From contig NC_089490.1 of assembly GCF_036850765.1 (NCBI RefSeq), positions 293,738,982 to 293,802,981 of the forward strand: DNA of 64,000 nucleotides, written 5' to 3'. Of this stretch, positions 23,171 to 36,429 are shown piece by piece; position 1 is the first letter of the stretch; each line of letters opens with the position of its first letter. The stretch comes from Saccopteryx bilineata. Lineage: Eukaryota > Chordata > Mammalia > Chiroptera > Emballonuridae. The position numbers and the translations under genes are program-made. The notes beneath the pieces were generated by a model. It was not told the DNA's origin and made no database searches. It was given only the letters and a program-made list of their open reading frames with translations.

Positions 23171-24102
23171 AACAACAAAAAAAGTGCTAATAATTAAAAA
23201 TGTTACAATGAGAATAAGTAAATCTATAGCAGGAGAGTGTGATGGATGGAAAGTCCTAAGTGTTAGGAACTGAGAAAAGGAAACAGGCATTGAGGAAGAT
23301 GTGGGATTTTTTTTTATTCCTTGTTCCAGTGTCAGAAGCCTGAATTTAAAGTCTGAAAATCTGAGTTCTATTTTGGGTTTATTTATTTACTAATATTTTT
23401 TTATGTCTGATAATTTACTAATAATATGTCAGCTTTATTTTCTATCTAAATAACAAAGAAAATAACTTTGTCTACCTAATACAATCTTCAAAAGGATAAA
23501 ACTTGATTGCAAATGTGAAAGTAATTACATAGTGATTTGTTCTACACAAATTCGGCCTATAATTAATATAGATTTTTATTTAGTGCTGTGAATAGTCCCT
23601 ACACTCACTGTCCAGAAAAGACATCTATAAAATTACCTGAAACACAAAAAAGACACTAAAATAGATTGAGAGGTCATTTAACATGTAGTCACCTTTATCT
23701 CTTTAACACTGTTTAATCTTATGTGCCACTTCTCACTCTTTGAAATAAAAAAATTTTCTTACCTACCTTCTGAGAATTGAGAAAAGAGATAATTTATATT
23801 TAGACTTTGTATTTTAGTGATTATTAAATTTCCTGACTTTGATTTACTTCTGGATGTCTCTTTATTACATGCATGAAACATGAACAACTTTTCTTTAAAT
23901 AAGGTACAAGCAAATTTCTTATGTCAAAATGAAGTGTATAAAACACTAAAAGATATAAATCTGTTTACATCTCAGTTAAATTTTACATAGCAGTAAAATT
24001 TATATAAGCATGCTAAACAACATGGGCCAATAAAATAATTCTACTATGACCTAAATCCCAATATTTTTAATAGAAAGATAATATTCCAATAAAAAGTGTT
24101 AC
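23171..24102. other. AT-rich unique sequence
   Basis: No exon, RNA gene or repeat recognised between two young group A SINEs. Confidence 0.5.
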
Positions 24103-24117
24103 AAAATTAATAATCCA

Positions 24118-24506
24118 GGCCCTGGCCAGTTGGCTCAGCAGTAGAGCATCAGCCTGGCGTGCGGGTGACCCGGGTGTGATTCCCGGCCAGGGCACATAGG
24201 AGAAGCACCCATTTGCTTCTCCACCCCCACCCCCTCCTTCCTCTCTGTCTCTCTTTTCCCCTCCCGCAGCCAAGGCTCCATTGGAGCAAAGATGGCCCGG
24301 GTGCTGGGGATGGCTCCTTGGCCTCTGCCCCAGGTGCTAGAGTGGCTCTGGTCCCGGCAGAGCGATGCCCCGGAGGGGCAGAGCATCGCCCCCTGGTGGG
24401 CAGAGCATCGCCCCTGGTGGGCGTGCTGGGTGGATCCCAGTAGGGCACATGCAGGAGTCTGTCTGACTGTCTCTCTCGGTTTCCAGCTTCAGAAAAATAC
24501 AAAAAA
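24118..24506 (+). mobile_element. Group A SINE, full length, plus strand
   Basis: Same structure as the previous copy with the double internal unit. Flanking target-site duplication AAAATTAATAATCCA (24103-24117) against AAAATTTATAATCCA after the poly-A, one mismatch. The B box is mutated (GGGTGTGATTCC). Frames on both strands are artefacts. Confidence 0.96.
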
Positions 24507-24522
24507 AAAAATTTATAATCCA

Positions 24523-27500
24523 GTAAAAACTGTGAAATTTCTTTGTGGCAGAATATACTTTATATATGAATAAGTGAAAGGAAGCTACTAATGTAATGTT
24601 CTTAAATTTTATTAGTAGAAAAGAAAATATCAACAAATATGGCATCAATACATAATAAACTAGAAACATTTACATAGAAATATGATTGTAAAATGTGTAG
24701 TATAAGTAATTATATACATACAGATAAATATTAAGTTTAGTACAAATGATATCCTTTAAATATATGTAGGCAACAAAAATTCAACTAAGAAGGCACAATG
24801 AAGTTATTGAGAACAATCTGGTGTGGCAATCTAGTAAAGAGAATTAAAGAGAAGGTGTATGTAGAATATAAAAAGAGGTATTTATTAGCAGTTGAATAGT
24901 AAAAAATAAGAGAATAATAGCCTTAAAATTATTGGAATTATTTCTATAATGACTATCAGACTAGCTGTACTTCAGAAAAAGAGAAACTGAGAGAAGGAAA
25001 AACACAATAAAAATATACGTCTCAATGAGTCAATTCTAGACCTTATTGTACTTAAAAGTGTGAAGCAAACATTCTTCCTCAATGCAATTAGGCAACTTTA
25101 AATTTATACCCATTCAGAAGTACCAATCCTGGATTTTAATGCCATTGGCATAGCAGGGATAGTTTCTTGAGCAGATAGACAAGCAAGGGAATGAAAAATA
25201 AATTAAAGCAGAATCTTGGAAACAACACATAAAAATGTGACAAAAACAGCAATAAATCTATGTAGAAAGTACAATCAAAACCATTCAAGAAATTGTAAAA
25301 CAAAGTATGCAGTATCAGAGAAGCCAAGGTAGAAGGTGAATGGTGGATCAGGGAATAAATCTTACTAATTTTAAATTGCAGGTGGAAAGGGGAGAGGATG
25401 TTGAATATAGAAATAAGTGAGAAAAAGAGTGGTGGATAAGGAAATAAATGGAGAGTGAAGAAGCAGAGTTGTGGGAAGATTTTTTTTTTAATTTGGTAAG
25501 TTTGTTGGGGAGATTGAGGCCATTATTTGAGTTTAAACCAGATTTTAAAGGAGTAGAACAGAAAAGAGTTTCACCATGCAAATGTTAGATATGATTGCAG
25601 CCAAGAAAAATAAGCAGCTTGAAGATGGAAAATTGAAGACACATAGAAAGGGATAGGCAAGAAAATATGTGATCAAAGCTAAAATGATAAGGACTAAATA
25701 GAATAATTTGGCATTTAAAGAAAAGAGCTAAGCACAAAGTAACTAGTCCAGCAACTAGTAACATCCCTAGGTTTGTGCTTTATTTTATATTGTAGTCAAT
25801 GTGTAAACCTCAGGCAAATCATTTTATGTCTTGAGATCTACTTCCTCATCTGCATATTAGAGGTAATAAACACACAGGACTCCCCCACATAGCACTGCAC
25901 TGTATGAAAATATAGAGGAGAATAAAGGTTCTGCATTAGTTGAACATGTAGAGATGGTTGAGTTTATTCTTTCAATAGCACTTTGGAAACTTAAAATGAG
26001 GGGAGCAGCAAAATGTTCCATGACTCTTATTATGTAATGATTTAATGTGCTTGGATGAGTTAATAGGTTAAATTTGCATAATATACTTATTTGGTTTTTT
26101 TTCATTATTACTTATACAACTTACTGATAGCATGCTGCATAATATCCCATTAAAATAATTCTCAGTTGAGATATTTAATTTAAATTACATCTTTAGATAC
26201 ACTCTTGCCAACTCTAGAACAAATTTCCTATAAACTACCCAAAGTTTATGAAATAAAGAACTCTCTTAATTGGTCTGATACAATAATATAATCTGAACAA
26301 CACGTAAGTAGCAATAAAAGTTACAATAGCCCTTAGGACTTACACATGACAAGCAGCCTGTGGTAAGCAATAAAGATTCAAGGATAACAATATGAATCAG
26401 TTTTCTAAGCATACAGCTCACAGTGAGAAAGCAATAGCACAGAAACATATTTTTATTGGTACATGCAAAAATAGTTGCTGATGATAAAAATGTCACCATA
26501 TGATATTGCAAGAAATACTTCAACCTATTGCTCCTACAGGAATTCATAACGATCTAACTAGCAATTCTTGTTCTCTGTGGATTTCAAAATGCAAATTGAT
26601 TTGTTCATTTTTCTGGTTTGGAGAAGCATAATATGTTGCTGCTACCCCATGAGATTCTTCAGATTTCCTTGACTGAAAGCAGAGTCCTTATTAATACTTA
26701 TGAGTAAATGTCCCCAGGATCATACTAAAGTCATAAAAGCTCACTAGGATACTTTAACTAATTTCAACTAATCAAGATTAAATATTTTAAAATACAGTTT
26801 AAAGCAACCAAAATTATCTTTATGCTTTGATTCCTTTTATCCCCCAATAGATTATAGCCAAGACACAAAAGTTACTTGATTTAAAAGTGTATAGGTCATA
26901 ATGAGGCAAGGGTGCTACAAATAGTACCTATAAAAACATCATTTTGTTTCTTCATGGAGGGCAGATTTCCAAGAGAATAAGATAGTAAAATGTGATAAGT
27001 TCTACATTGTTAATAAGTACAGTACTGCTTTGGGAATAAATGCAGTGTCCGAAATTAGTTGAACAAAGGAGGACTTAGGTATGCTTAAATATCTGAAAGA
27101 CTTTTGTGGAGAAAACACTTACTCTACTAGACATTTGTCAGGACTCTGCCAGGTGACATGGAGTATGAATGAACACATTATGTTGAGAAATTACAGGTAG
27201 TTACTTACAGTTTACCTGAAGATGGAGGTGATAGAAATGACAGGTAAACTCATAACATGAATCGCTTTTGTAACATACTAAGATGTTAGGTTTTGGGGGA
27301 TTTTTTCTCTATAGGTGATGAGAAACTATTTTAATACTTAAGGGTAATTTCAAGGCATTTCACTTAGATTTTTCTGACAGCAGAGCTAATGGAAGCAGAG
27401 ACAGGAGGCCTAAAGAAGGGGGAAATTATATGTGGAAGAAAATGGAAAGAGGGGACTCAGAACAGAAATAGCTACAGTGTAACATGTTTTCCTTAGTTAT

Positions 27501-30500
27501 TCATTTGATATGACTATTAAAGAAAAGAGAAATGCATGTGCTTTCTCCAATGTCATACTCGGCTAAGTAGACGGCTACTGGAAATTTTTAAAAATGTAGG
27601 AGTAAAAGTAGGCAAAGGCCCTTATCAGAAGAGATGAGCTATATAATGAGTAGCTAAAGTGATACTGAAATTACAGTATGGTCAAAAAATTAAAGATTTT
27701 TATATCCATCCAGTTTTTGAATAGCCATAAATTCTAACCATGGTAAAGAATGTCAGGGTTGTGCAGGTTTGTGGGACTCATAATGGTTGTTGTAGGGACG
27801 CTAGTCGTGTTAGAATTGTAGTAAATGAATTAAATATCTTTAATAATGAAAAAAAAGGAATGAAAAATTGTTACAAGGTCTTCAGAACTATACCGTTATA
27901 CAACTGAAGATAAATCTAGTTGCACGATTACCTTTGAAATCACAAGAGAACATTATGGAGGCAGAATCACCTAGTTGCCTCCCTTACAACAGCTGGTCAC
28001 CTGTTCGACAATAATGGATATTGTAGGTGAGTGCATGACAGTCCCGGCACAACAAATTTTTCCAGGACTTCCCACAGTTGGATGTGGCCTTGCAGCTAGG
28101 TCTCCAACAACAGAATATGAACAGAAGTGATCTATGCATTTTCCAGGCCATGCTGAATAAAATGTGAACTGAAAAGTGGTAATCAAAGTGGAGGTTTTAC
28201 ATACAAGATCTACCTCTCAATTTGATGATGACAAAGCCACCACATAGAACTTTGGTCCTTAATGACATAGAGGTATTAATCAGAAACTGCTGTTACCCAC
28301 ACGGTGAATATTTCTAATTTGATCAAGGCATTGCTGTTCTGTCTTGGTATCACAATAAATGCATAAGAAAATATCCTGTGGTCAGTCTAGATATGTATAA
28401 GAGAGATAATGCCTAATTATTGTTATTCACATAAAATTATAACAAAGCTATGAGAAACATGTTGGATTAAATTTTATTTTAAAAATCCAATTTCTATGCT
28501 TATAATGACGAAGGTAAATGAAGGCTAGATACCTAGCAAAACAGCTGAGCATGTGTAAAGAAAATTTAAGTTATTTGAACAAAGACTGGAACAGTGTATA
28601 AAGGAACAATGCCATCTTACACCTGTTTTATAATACCTAATTGTATATGTTTAATCTTATAATATTTAAATATGTTGATGGTTTCCTCTATTTCAAGGAG
28701 AAATAAAATTAATAATATATATTACATCTCAAACAGATAACATCAAATAAAAGTTAATCTTTATGGTTGAAAATGAAAAGGAAATATGATTATATCATAC
28801 CAAGTAAATGACCTATAATGTTTATAATAGCTAAGATATTTGTCTAGCATTATACAAATGTAAAAGCTACAATTAAAAAAATTATTTATTTATATTTTAA
28901 AAGAGACATTTGAGATAAGATGGTATTACTTTAAATATGAGAAAATAGAAGCTCAGAAAGTTAACTTATTCAGTTATATACATAGTAAATGATGTCTAGA
29001 TTATTTAACTTTAATATTTAGTATCACTCTGCTAATCTCATTTGCAATTACAATATATGTTGATCATTTACTGTGTACCAGTGACTATGTTGTATTTTTT
29101 TTTTACATATTTTAAATCACTTACTACTTTCCTTGATTTAGAAAAACTGAAGTTGAATGAGGTCTGACATTATGCGTTTTCATGTTACAAAAGTTTTACT
29201 TACATTCTGGTCTTTCTGAAATAAAATTTTGTGCTTAGAATCAATATTTTACATCACTTACAGATTTGTTTGTGAATAAAAATTTACCAAATGCAGAGAA
29301 CGCATGTTTTATAATGTCATATCTGCAATTATTAGCTATTAGGTGTTAATTAGTGAAATGATCAAGGGAAGCCTCATTCATTAAGAAAAATCACGTCTGA
29401 ATAATTAGAGAGTGCTTTGGGATAGTCAGTAATCAGTCGGTAGTCTGAGTGCCTGTGCAAAGATTAGGTATTTATAGCGGTTGAGAGGGCCAAACATAGT
29501 CCCTTAACTTAAAAATAACCTCCCTCTGCAGCCCTTCCATGCTAAATAAAAGCTCCAATTAATCTGTTGACATGAGGCAATGGTAATTCCAGTTATTGAA
29601 ATATTATCTGGAGAATATGATACATTACTATCATTTTAGACATTATAACTTTTCTCAAATTAATTTTATATATATATATTGCCTAGCAGAATCCTGAGAA
29701 AATGTACTGTAGTAGTAACAGTCATATGTTGCTTGATGATAAAATAAAAGCTCTAGACAGGTCTACTGTCATCAAAAAAGAAAAAAAGAAGAAAAAGAGT
29801 TTATAATCCTAGTTTCTCCAATGCGCATACAACCCAAAGTAATGCATTGTCATTGTTCAGATATGAGTTAGCTGAAAAAATTTATTTTTATTTATCAATA
29901 TTTAACTGAAAGTATAGATTCAGTGTTATTTCTATAGGTTACATATATATTCACATTATGATATATTTTTCAATGAAGACCAGCATCTTTGTTTAAAACT
30001 GCCACAATGTGAAATCTCTATTTAGTGTACACAGAAATTGAAGTCCAAGTTCAGAAGTCCTGTGCCTTCTTCATGATTACGTTTCTCTGGGATTAAGTGG
30101 TTTGCCTCCACATTGCTTCATTTGTTCTTTCCCCAACAGTGTTCTCTATTTCTCTTGGTATTACTTATGTGCCAGCAATATTACAAGTTGCAATGGAAAA
30201 AATGCATAGCAGAACCTCTGAGGTATATTTTTCGGTTCAAGATATCCAACAGGTCAGAGCATCTGAGTGTCAGTTCCAAGATAAATACTCTCATACAGTG
30301 ACCAGAGTTCCAATTTTGTACCTGTATTGGTGCTAGAAAGGCCATATCATGGGTTTAGTTCTAAAAATAGAGTACTGAAATAGCTTTACAGATCAGACAA
30401 TACGTGTTTCTGAAAGTATGTATAATAACCTCTCTCATTTTCAAAGTCTTTTGCTGTGGCTTACAGTTACCAAATTTATTTATTTTAACATCTCTCTTTT

Positions 30501-30773
30501 GTTTTTCTTATAACTACACAAACCAATGCAAGACTATCATTAGAAATTTTAGTTAGCAATGAATAAATCAGAAAACAAAGCTACATTTCATATGACCTTA
30601 ATGTAGTTCTTTTAATATTAATGGTAGAAACAAGTGTACTTTTAGAAGTCAAAGCATGGAAAACTAACCAAAGCTCTTTTTTTTTTTTTTTTGGTTCATT
30701 AATTTTGAAGTGCAGTTGTTCTTGGATCATTCATAAAGATGTCAAAGTGTAGCATAATCTTTTAAAACCACAG
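24523..30773. other. 6.2-kb SINE-free AT-rich interval
   Basis: No young insertion is visible. Faint ancient pieces: a MIR-like phrase at about 25800-25885 (CTTGAGATCTACTTCCTCATC), another at about 28920-28990, and a diverged old repeat-like block around 28060-28180 (GGATGTGGCCTTGCAGCTAG). Frames such as 25857-26105, 26266-26547 and 30097-30336 show no domain, signal peptide or coherent composition. No splice-bounded exon could be argued. Confidence 0.5.
29020..29170 (+). mobile_element. MIR remnant
   Basis: TCATTTACTGTGTACCAGTG followed by a TTTTAAATCACTT-like phrase and a decayed GATTTAGAAAAACTGAAG segment, in MIR order. Ancient and weak. Confidence 0.45.
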
Positions 30774-30962
30774 GGGCACTGGCCAGGTATCTCAGGTGAT
30801 AAAGCCTCATCCCAGAGCACTAAGGTCAGGGGTTCGAACTCTGGTGAGGGCACATATAAGGATCAGTCAATACGTGCATAAAAAAGAAATGAAACAACTA
30901 ACTGGAACAATGAGTTGGTGCTTCTCTCTCTCTTTCTCTTTCTCAAATCGATGGAAAATTTT
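30774..30962 (+). mobile_element. Group D SINE, plus strand
   Basis: Head GGGCACTGGCCAGGTATCTC, B box GGGGTTCGAACTCTGG, GGGCACATATAAGGATC and a TC-rich end followed by CAAATCGATGGAAAA. Its 5' part matches classical Ves-type bat SINEs more than group A. Confidence 0.82.
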
Positions 30963-31071
30963 AAAAATATACAAGGCAGAGATTGTTTACCTTTTATATT
31001 TATATATTACACATATTGTAAGTGGCACTTTTTCTTGTAATAAACATAAAAATGTGAGAAAAATCTTGATT

Positions 31072-31126
31072 ATAGATATAGATAGATTATAGATAGATAT
31101 AGATATAGATATAGATAGATCATGCA
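31072..31126. repeat. GATA/TAGATA microsatellite
   Basis: Imperfect run of GATATA and GATA units. Confidence 0.9.
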
Positions 31127-31401
31127 TATTTCATCCAAAGTGACACCAAATTAAAATCAATGGGTCACTAAGAAGTTTAAGATTAGTGGGATTTCTAAAT
31201 TCTGTAGGAAATTTTATGGTAATAAATTAGGAAAATCAAGCACACTTCTTTCAGCATGACCTAAAATGACCTGGATAATCCCAAGGAATGTATGTGTACA
31301 TAAAAATGTATACATATATATACACACATAAACAGATCAATTCATACAATATATATTCTTATAAAAATAAATTAAATAAAACTACTTTAAATGAAAAATG
31401 A

Positions 31402-31791
31402 GCCCTGGCTGGTTGGCTCAGTGGTAGAGCGTCGGCCTGGCGTGCAGAAGTCCCAGGTTCGATTCCTGGCCAGGGCACACAGGAGAAGTGCCCATCTGCT
31501 TCTCCACCCCTCCCCCTCTCCTTCCTCTCTGTCTCTCTCTTCCCCTCCCGCAGCCGAGACTCCACTGGAGTCAAGATGGCCCGGGCGCTGGGGATGGCTC
31601 CTCGGCCTCTGCCCTAGGCGCTAGAGTGGCTCTGATCGCAACAGAGCGACGCCCTGGAGGGGCAGAGCATCGCCCCCTGGTGGGCAGAGCATCACCTCCT
31701 GGTGGGCGTGCCCGGTGGATCCCAGTTGGGCGCATGCGGGAGTCTGTCTGACTGTCTCTCCCCATTTCTGGCTTCAGAAAAATACAGAGAA
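31402..31791 (+). mobile_element. Group A SINE, full length, plus strand
   Basis: Canonical head and B box GGTTCGATTCC, double internal unit, tail TTCTGGCTTCAGAAAAATAC and poly-A. The flanking sequence GAAAAATGAG recurs on the 3' side at about 31800. Forms an inverted pair with the minus-strand copy at 32369-32743. Confidence 0.95.
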
Positions 31792-31809
31792 AAAAAAAAA
31801 GAAAAATGA

Positions 31810-32354
31810 GGCAAGAATATTTTCTTTATAGCTTGAATTTATTAATTTCTTACCTTGGGCCAGATATTGTGGCAAATTCTGGTAGTAATAATATCTGATG
31901 AAATTAGATGCTTGTTCTTAGGAATTGTAATACTATATAGTATGAAAATCTACAGTGTGCAGAGGTAAAACTCAAAAAGAGTGTTTGTGAAAACAAAAAA
32001 GGAAGATACAGAGTAAGCTTTACAAAAGGAGCCTTTACTCCCACTTATTCCAGTAAAGGTATTGAGCTTGCTACCTATTCATTCTAGACAAGCAAATTTC
32101 CATAAATGTCACATAACTCAGGGGTTTAATTCCCCTGGTGAACCCCATGTTCATGATTAACATAAGTATTGGAAAAGTTTATGAAGCTTATTAAAAAGTG
32201 CTACACTGTAGGTAACCACTAAATCCACTGAGTATTAAACTTATCTCTGTGTGGCCCCAAAGATATTGAACCAAATAAAAAGAAACTAAAATTATGTAAA
32301 GGAGATACCATTTATGGACTGAGAAGACACAGTGATGCGGGTGGTCAGTATTCC
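31810..32354. other. Unique spacer between inverted SINEs
   Basis: Nothing recognised; AT-rich. Confidence 0.5.
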
Positions 32355-32368
32355 TGACGGTCACCCTT

Positions 32369-32743
32369 TTTTTTTTTTTTTTTTTTTTTTTGTATTTTTC
32401 AGAAGTTAGAAGCGGGAGACAGAATCCTGCATGTGCCGGACCGGGGTTCACCCGGCATGCCCACCAGAGGGCGATGCTCAGCCCTTCTGGGGCATTGCTC
32501 TGCTGCAACCGGAGGCATTCTAGTGCCTGAGAAGGAGGCCATGGAACCATCCTCAGCGCCTGGGCTCTCTTTACTCCAATGGAGCCTTGGCTGCGGAAGG
32601 GGAAGAGTGAGACAGAGAGGAAGGAGAGGGGGAGGGGTGGAGAAGCAGATGGGCACTTCTCCTGTGTGCCTTGGCTGAGAATCAAACCTGGGACTGCCAC
32701 AAGCTGGGTTGATGCTCTACCACTGAGCCAACTGGCCAGGGTC
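32369..32743 (-). mobile_element. Group A SINE, minus strand, with long T tract
   Basis: Reverse-oriented long SINE of the older single-unit form, preceded by about 20 Ts (its poly-A). Target-site duplication TGACGGTCACCCTT (32355-32368) against TGATGGTCATCCTT (32744-32757), two mismatches. The 200-residue frame overlapping it is spurious. Confidence 0.94.
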
Positions 32744-33008
32744 TGATGGTCATCCTTGGCAGTCTGTGTACAGCCTACTGAGCCACAGGTCATGGCATTT
32801 TGTCTGAGTTTGAGTATGATAAACTCAAATTAAGGCTTAGTCATAAAAACAGAAGCTGTTTTAAATGAAACAACCAGAACCTGAGTTTAAGCTACTCTCA
32901 CAGCAGGTGTATTAAGGATGGCCTGATCATTGGAGCAAGAAAGAAGTCCAATCAGGTGGACCATGTGAATGCTGAAGATAAGGAGACCTCAGCCTGATTC
33001 CCTGGAAT

Positions 33009-33010
<2 letters not shown>

Positions 33011-33060
<50 letters not shown>
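33011..33060. repeat. (AT)n microsatellite
   Basis: Uninterrupted alternating AT tract of about 50 bp. Confidence 0.97.
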
Positions 33061-33063
<3 letters not shown>

Positions 33064-33526
33064 ACAAGAATGAGAGAGAATTTTGAGCTCTGTATGTTAA
33101 TGCCAGACCTTTCTTTTAATGGTGAAGAAAATCTCCAAAGACTCCCGAGCAAATGGGTACTGAGTTTGAATGTACTGACCTGCAGATATGTTATTATCAT
33201 TGCAAGTGGGCATGACTGAAACAGATGAAAATTTAGAACACTTGTCTTCTGTCAGTCTAGGGTTTGACTCAGAGGATAACAAAAAATATAAAAATTGAAA
33301 GGAGAAACATATGTCATTGAGCAAGAAGTTATGTTCTCTCACACCTCCTTACAACCGGGAAGGTCAAGCCCCCACTGATTGGAAATTTTCTAGAAACCAG
33401 GCCCTTTCTATTTTTTGTGTGGGGGAAGTTGTATTTTGATTGTTAATTTAAAAAAAAAAGATTTGATTAGATATGTGTGCTCCCATTAACCATCATTTGT
33501 GATCTTATTAAAAGTAAAACAAAACA

Positions 33527-33657
33527 AATATATATATTTGTTATATATAATCTATATAATCTATAGATAGATTAGATAGATAGATAGATTACATATATAG
33601 ATTTTAAATATATATAATCTTAACAGGAACAGTTCTCTCTCTCTCTCTCTCTCTCTT
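33527..33657. repeat. Compound (TA)n / (GATA)n / (TC)n microsatellite
   Basis: Successive TATATA, TAGATAGATAGATAGATTA, TATATAATCT and a final (TC)n run at 33634-33657. Confidence 0.93.
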
Positions 33658-35199
33658 GCTTTAATACCTTGGTTTATGTTTTTTTAATGGCTCATTTGTC
33701 AGTCAAAATGTCAACTGCCCTATGGTTCATTGTTTTTTAATTTAATCTTGAACTAGATTGTAAACCATCTTAGTATGTGAAAGGCTGGTGTGCCTTTATT
33801 ATACATATAGTTTTTTACTGGATTTGACACAAGTAGGCAATCACATAAAATTTTGACTAACATAAATATTGAGTTCAAGTTTTCAGAAACCCACTGCTGT
33901 TTTATGGATGTTATGACTTATTGAGTCTTCTCATAGATAAATAGGATGGCTCACTTCAAGTGACAGCCATTTACATTTAGATTACATCAGCCTTTAAACT
34001 ATGCAGATATAACTATTTGAAATCTACTGGTTATGTACTGCAATTATCTCATTCTATAACTTAACCATCTTATCGAAAAAGTTATTTAATGTACTTTTTA
34101 ATATTTAATGCTTTACTATGTGAACAAAATTTATTTTAATTAGTCTGTGAATATTTATTATGCATGATGACTTCATTTTAGAGAAAACCCCACTTATCCA
34201 TTTTATGGGGCAGAGATCAAAACATATGCTGTGCTTCAACTGGGCTGCCTTGCAATGTTAACCACATCTCTGACCAGAGATTTAAATACACACTAACACG
34301 AACTGACAATGTTAATTCCAAATGCATGTGGCTTTTCTAATTAGTTGTAAACTTTATTTGAATAAGCTACTGAAGCATATAGTAGAAAAAGAAAGTAGTT
34401 CTTGGCAGGAGATAGAGTTTATTACTTTAATTTACTCAAAAAACGATAGTTCAATATGTAAATCGTGAGAGTAATATAAGAAGAAAAACACGGAATATGA
34501 GCCTTTAGTTGGTTCTTGTCAGAAGTACGGAAATTTAAAACTAAAATAAATATATATTTTTTTCATATTAGTTATTTTAACCTAAATATCACTGTTTGGC
34601 TTCAAATTGACTTCTAAAAGTATTATTGGAATTATCTTTGAGATTATTAACCTGGAAGCACTTACTTTACTATAACAATGCCTGAAAAGGAAAATATTTA
34701 TTTATAAACTGTATTATAAAATATTAAAGACTTATTTATCAACGGTTAGTAAAATAAAGCTGAAATAGTGAGATATAAAGTAGCCATCTATGATAACCCC
34801 AAATACCAGTAAAAGTTAATGTCCCACAAAAAAGTAGCTCCAACACTCATGAGACCACCATGGAAGAGATTACATGAGATGAACTTGATTATTTCTGAGG
34901 CTCTTACATCAGGCCTGTGCTAGCTTAAAAAGATGGTTTATCTTTTGACAAAAAAAATGAACAAATGAATGAGTGAATAAATAAAGAATAAACGAATGCA
35001 CTCCCTTGTGGATTGTGTGTCTCCTACCCTCACAGCTGATTCCACACTAGATTTAACTAGTGTTGCTAAATGGGTTGTTCCTTTTTTCTGAGGTGCAGTA
35101 CCCATGTGGTAAAGGTATCCAAACTTTTAGTGTTCAGTCATGTCTAGTTTTCCTCTCCTTTTACATTTCAGTGATATCATATTTCCTTTCTCTCTTTTC

Positions 35200-35410
35200 A
35201 TTCAGAGGTAGGGTGTCATACTGGTTTTGGCCAACAAGATTTGAATATAATAAATGTGCTTTAAATCCATTCCGAAACCCTGAATTGCTTGTGCCAGAAC
35301 CTTCGCTGCCCTTTTTCATTGCCGTGCTGATTGTGTTATGATCCAGATATTCCACAAGAGGAGCACAGTCTCCGCCAACATTTAGCTCTGATGATCATGT
35401 GCACAAGAGC
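35200..35410. repeat. Possible ancient interspersed repeat
   Basis: Contains GTGTCATACTGGTTTTGGCC and AGCTCTGATGATCATGTGCA in a section less AT-rich than its neighbours. The pattern resembles old eutherian repeats also hinted at around 28.1 kb and 57.0 kb. Family not identified. Confidence 0.35.
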
Positions 35411-35863
35411 TCCCACGAAGTACACTGAGCATGAACCATGAAAGAATTTTCTTCTGTTATTAGTTTAGTTCCAGGTATTTTAAGGTAAATTTGTTATTCC
35501 AGTGTTCCAATATAATATATCCTAGTTTAATAACCTGTCTTAAAACTATGTATATGGAAGCTAAATGACTCTAATGTTCTCTATACTAGGGACCCTAACT
35601 AATAACTCAGATACGTTAGACTGATGTCCTTCCGTTGTTCCCTATTATTCAACATCATATCCATCATTCAACTTTTGCATTGGAGATAATCCCAAATATA
35701 GGGCTGTTTATTTAGAGATTAATAGCTAGGGTTGTTTACTTAGAGATTGATAGCTATTGCTGAGGGAGCTTAGCCACTTAGTTTGTCAAGTGCCTTTCTT
35801 TATTTGCACTAATTCTTTGCTTTTTAGTATTCTTCTTTATGGTAAGTACAAAATATATGTTTT

Positions 35864-36371
35864 CTAATTTTGATTTACTGATTTTAGTGAGAGAGAAAAA
35901 GAGAGGGAGAGAGAAAGAGAAAGAGAGAGAGAGAGAGAGAGAGGAACATAGATCTGTTCCTGTATGTGCCCTGATTGGGGATCAAACAAGCAACCTCAGT
36001 GCTTTGGGATGATGCTCTAACTCAGGGGCCAGGAACCTATGGCTCATGAGCCAGATGTGGCTCTTTTGATGGCTGCATCAGGCTCGCAGACAAATGTTTA
36101 ATAAAAAAATAATAACGTTAAAAATATAAAACATTCTCATGTATTACAAGCCATTCATTTCTTACCGCTCATGTTCATGGTTGCGGATGGCTCTAGCCAA
36201 TCACAGCTGTCCTCCGGGACAACACCAAATTTTTATTGGATAATGCATAACAAACACAGGTTGTTGTATGGCTCTCATGAATTACATTTTAAAATATGTG
36301 GCGTTCATGGCTCTCTCAGCCAAAAAGGTTCCCGATCCCTGCTCTAACCAATCGAGCTTTCAGGCCAAGGC
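35864..36371 (-). mobile_element. Group D SINE, minus strand, split by a hAT element
   Basis: GA-rich tract (35888-35942), CTGTTCCTGTATGTGCCCTG, B-box complement, GATGCTCTAAC, then after the nested element CCAATCGAGCTTTCAGGCCA. Its target-site duplication is AAGTACAAAATATATGTTTT (35844-35863) against AAGTATGGAATATATTTTT (36372-36390), diverged and so old. Confidence 0.85.
36023..36341. mobile_element. hAT-type non-autonomous transposon nested in a SINE
   Basis: 319-bp element with terminal inverted repeats CAGGGGCCAGGAACC and, at the right end, GGTTCCCGATCCCTG (complement CAGGGATCGGGAACC; three mismatches in 15). Flanked by an 8-bp target-site duplication CTCTAACT (36015-36022) / CTCTAACC (36342-36349) derived from the interrupted SINE head. 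The interior has GGCTCTTTTGATGGCTGCAT and CTAGCCAATCACAGCTGTCC and no transposase. Distinct in sequence from the hAT element at 19136. Confidence 0.92.
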
Positions 36372-36429
36372 AAGTATGGAATATATTTTTAAATGGGCAT
36401 TCAGGAATATTTTTAGTTATATATTTTTC

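Larger units (their letters stand above)
32758..35199. other. Unique sequence with several microsatellites
   Basis: Apart from the microsatellites listed separately, no exon or repeat was recognised. A GC-richer patch at about 33340-33405 (ACCTCCTTACAACCGGGAAG) is unassigned. Confidence 0.5.
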
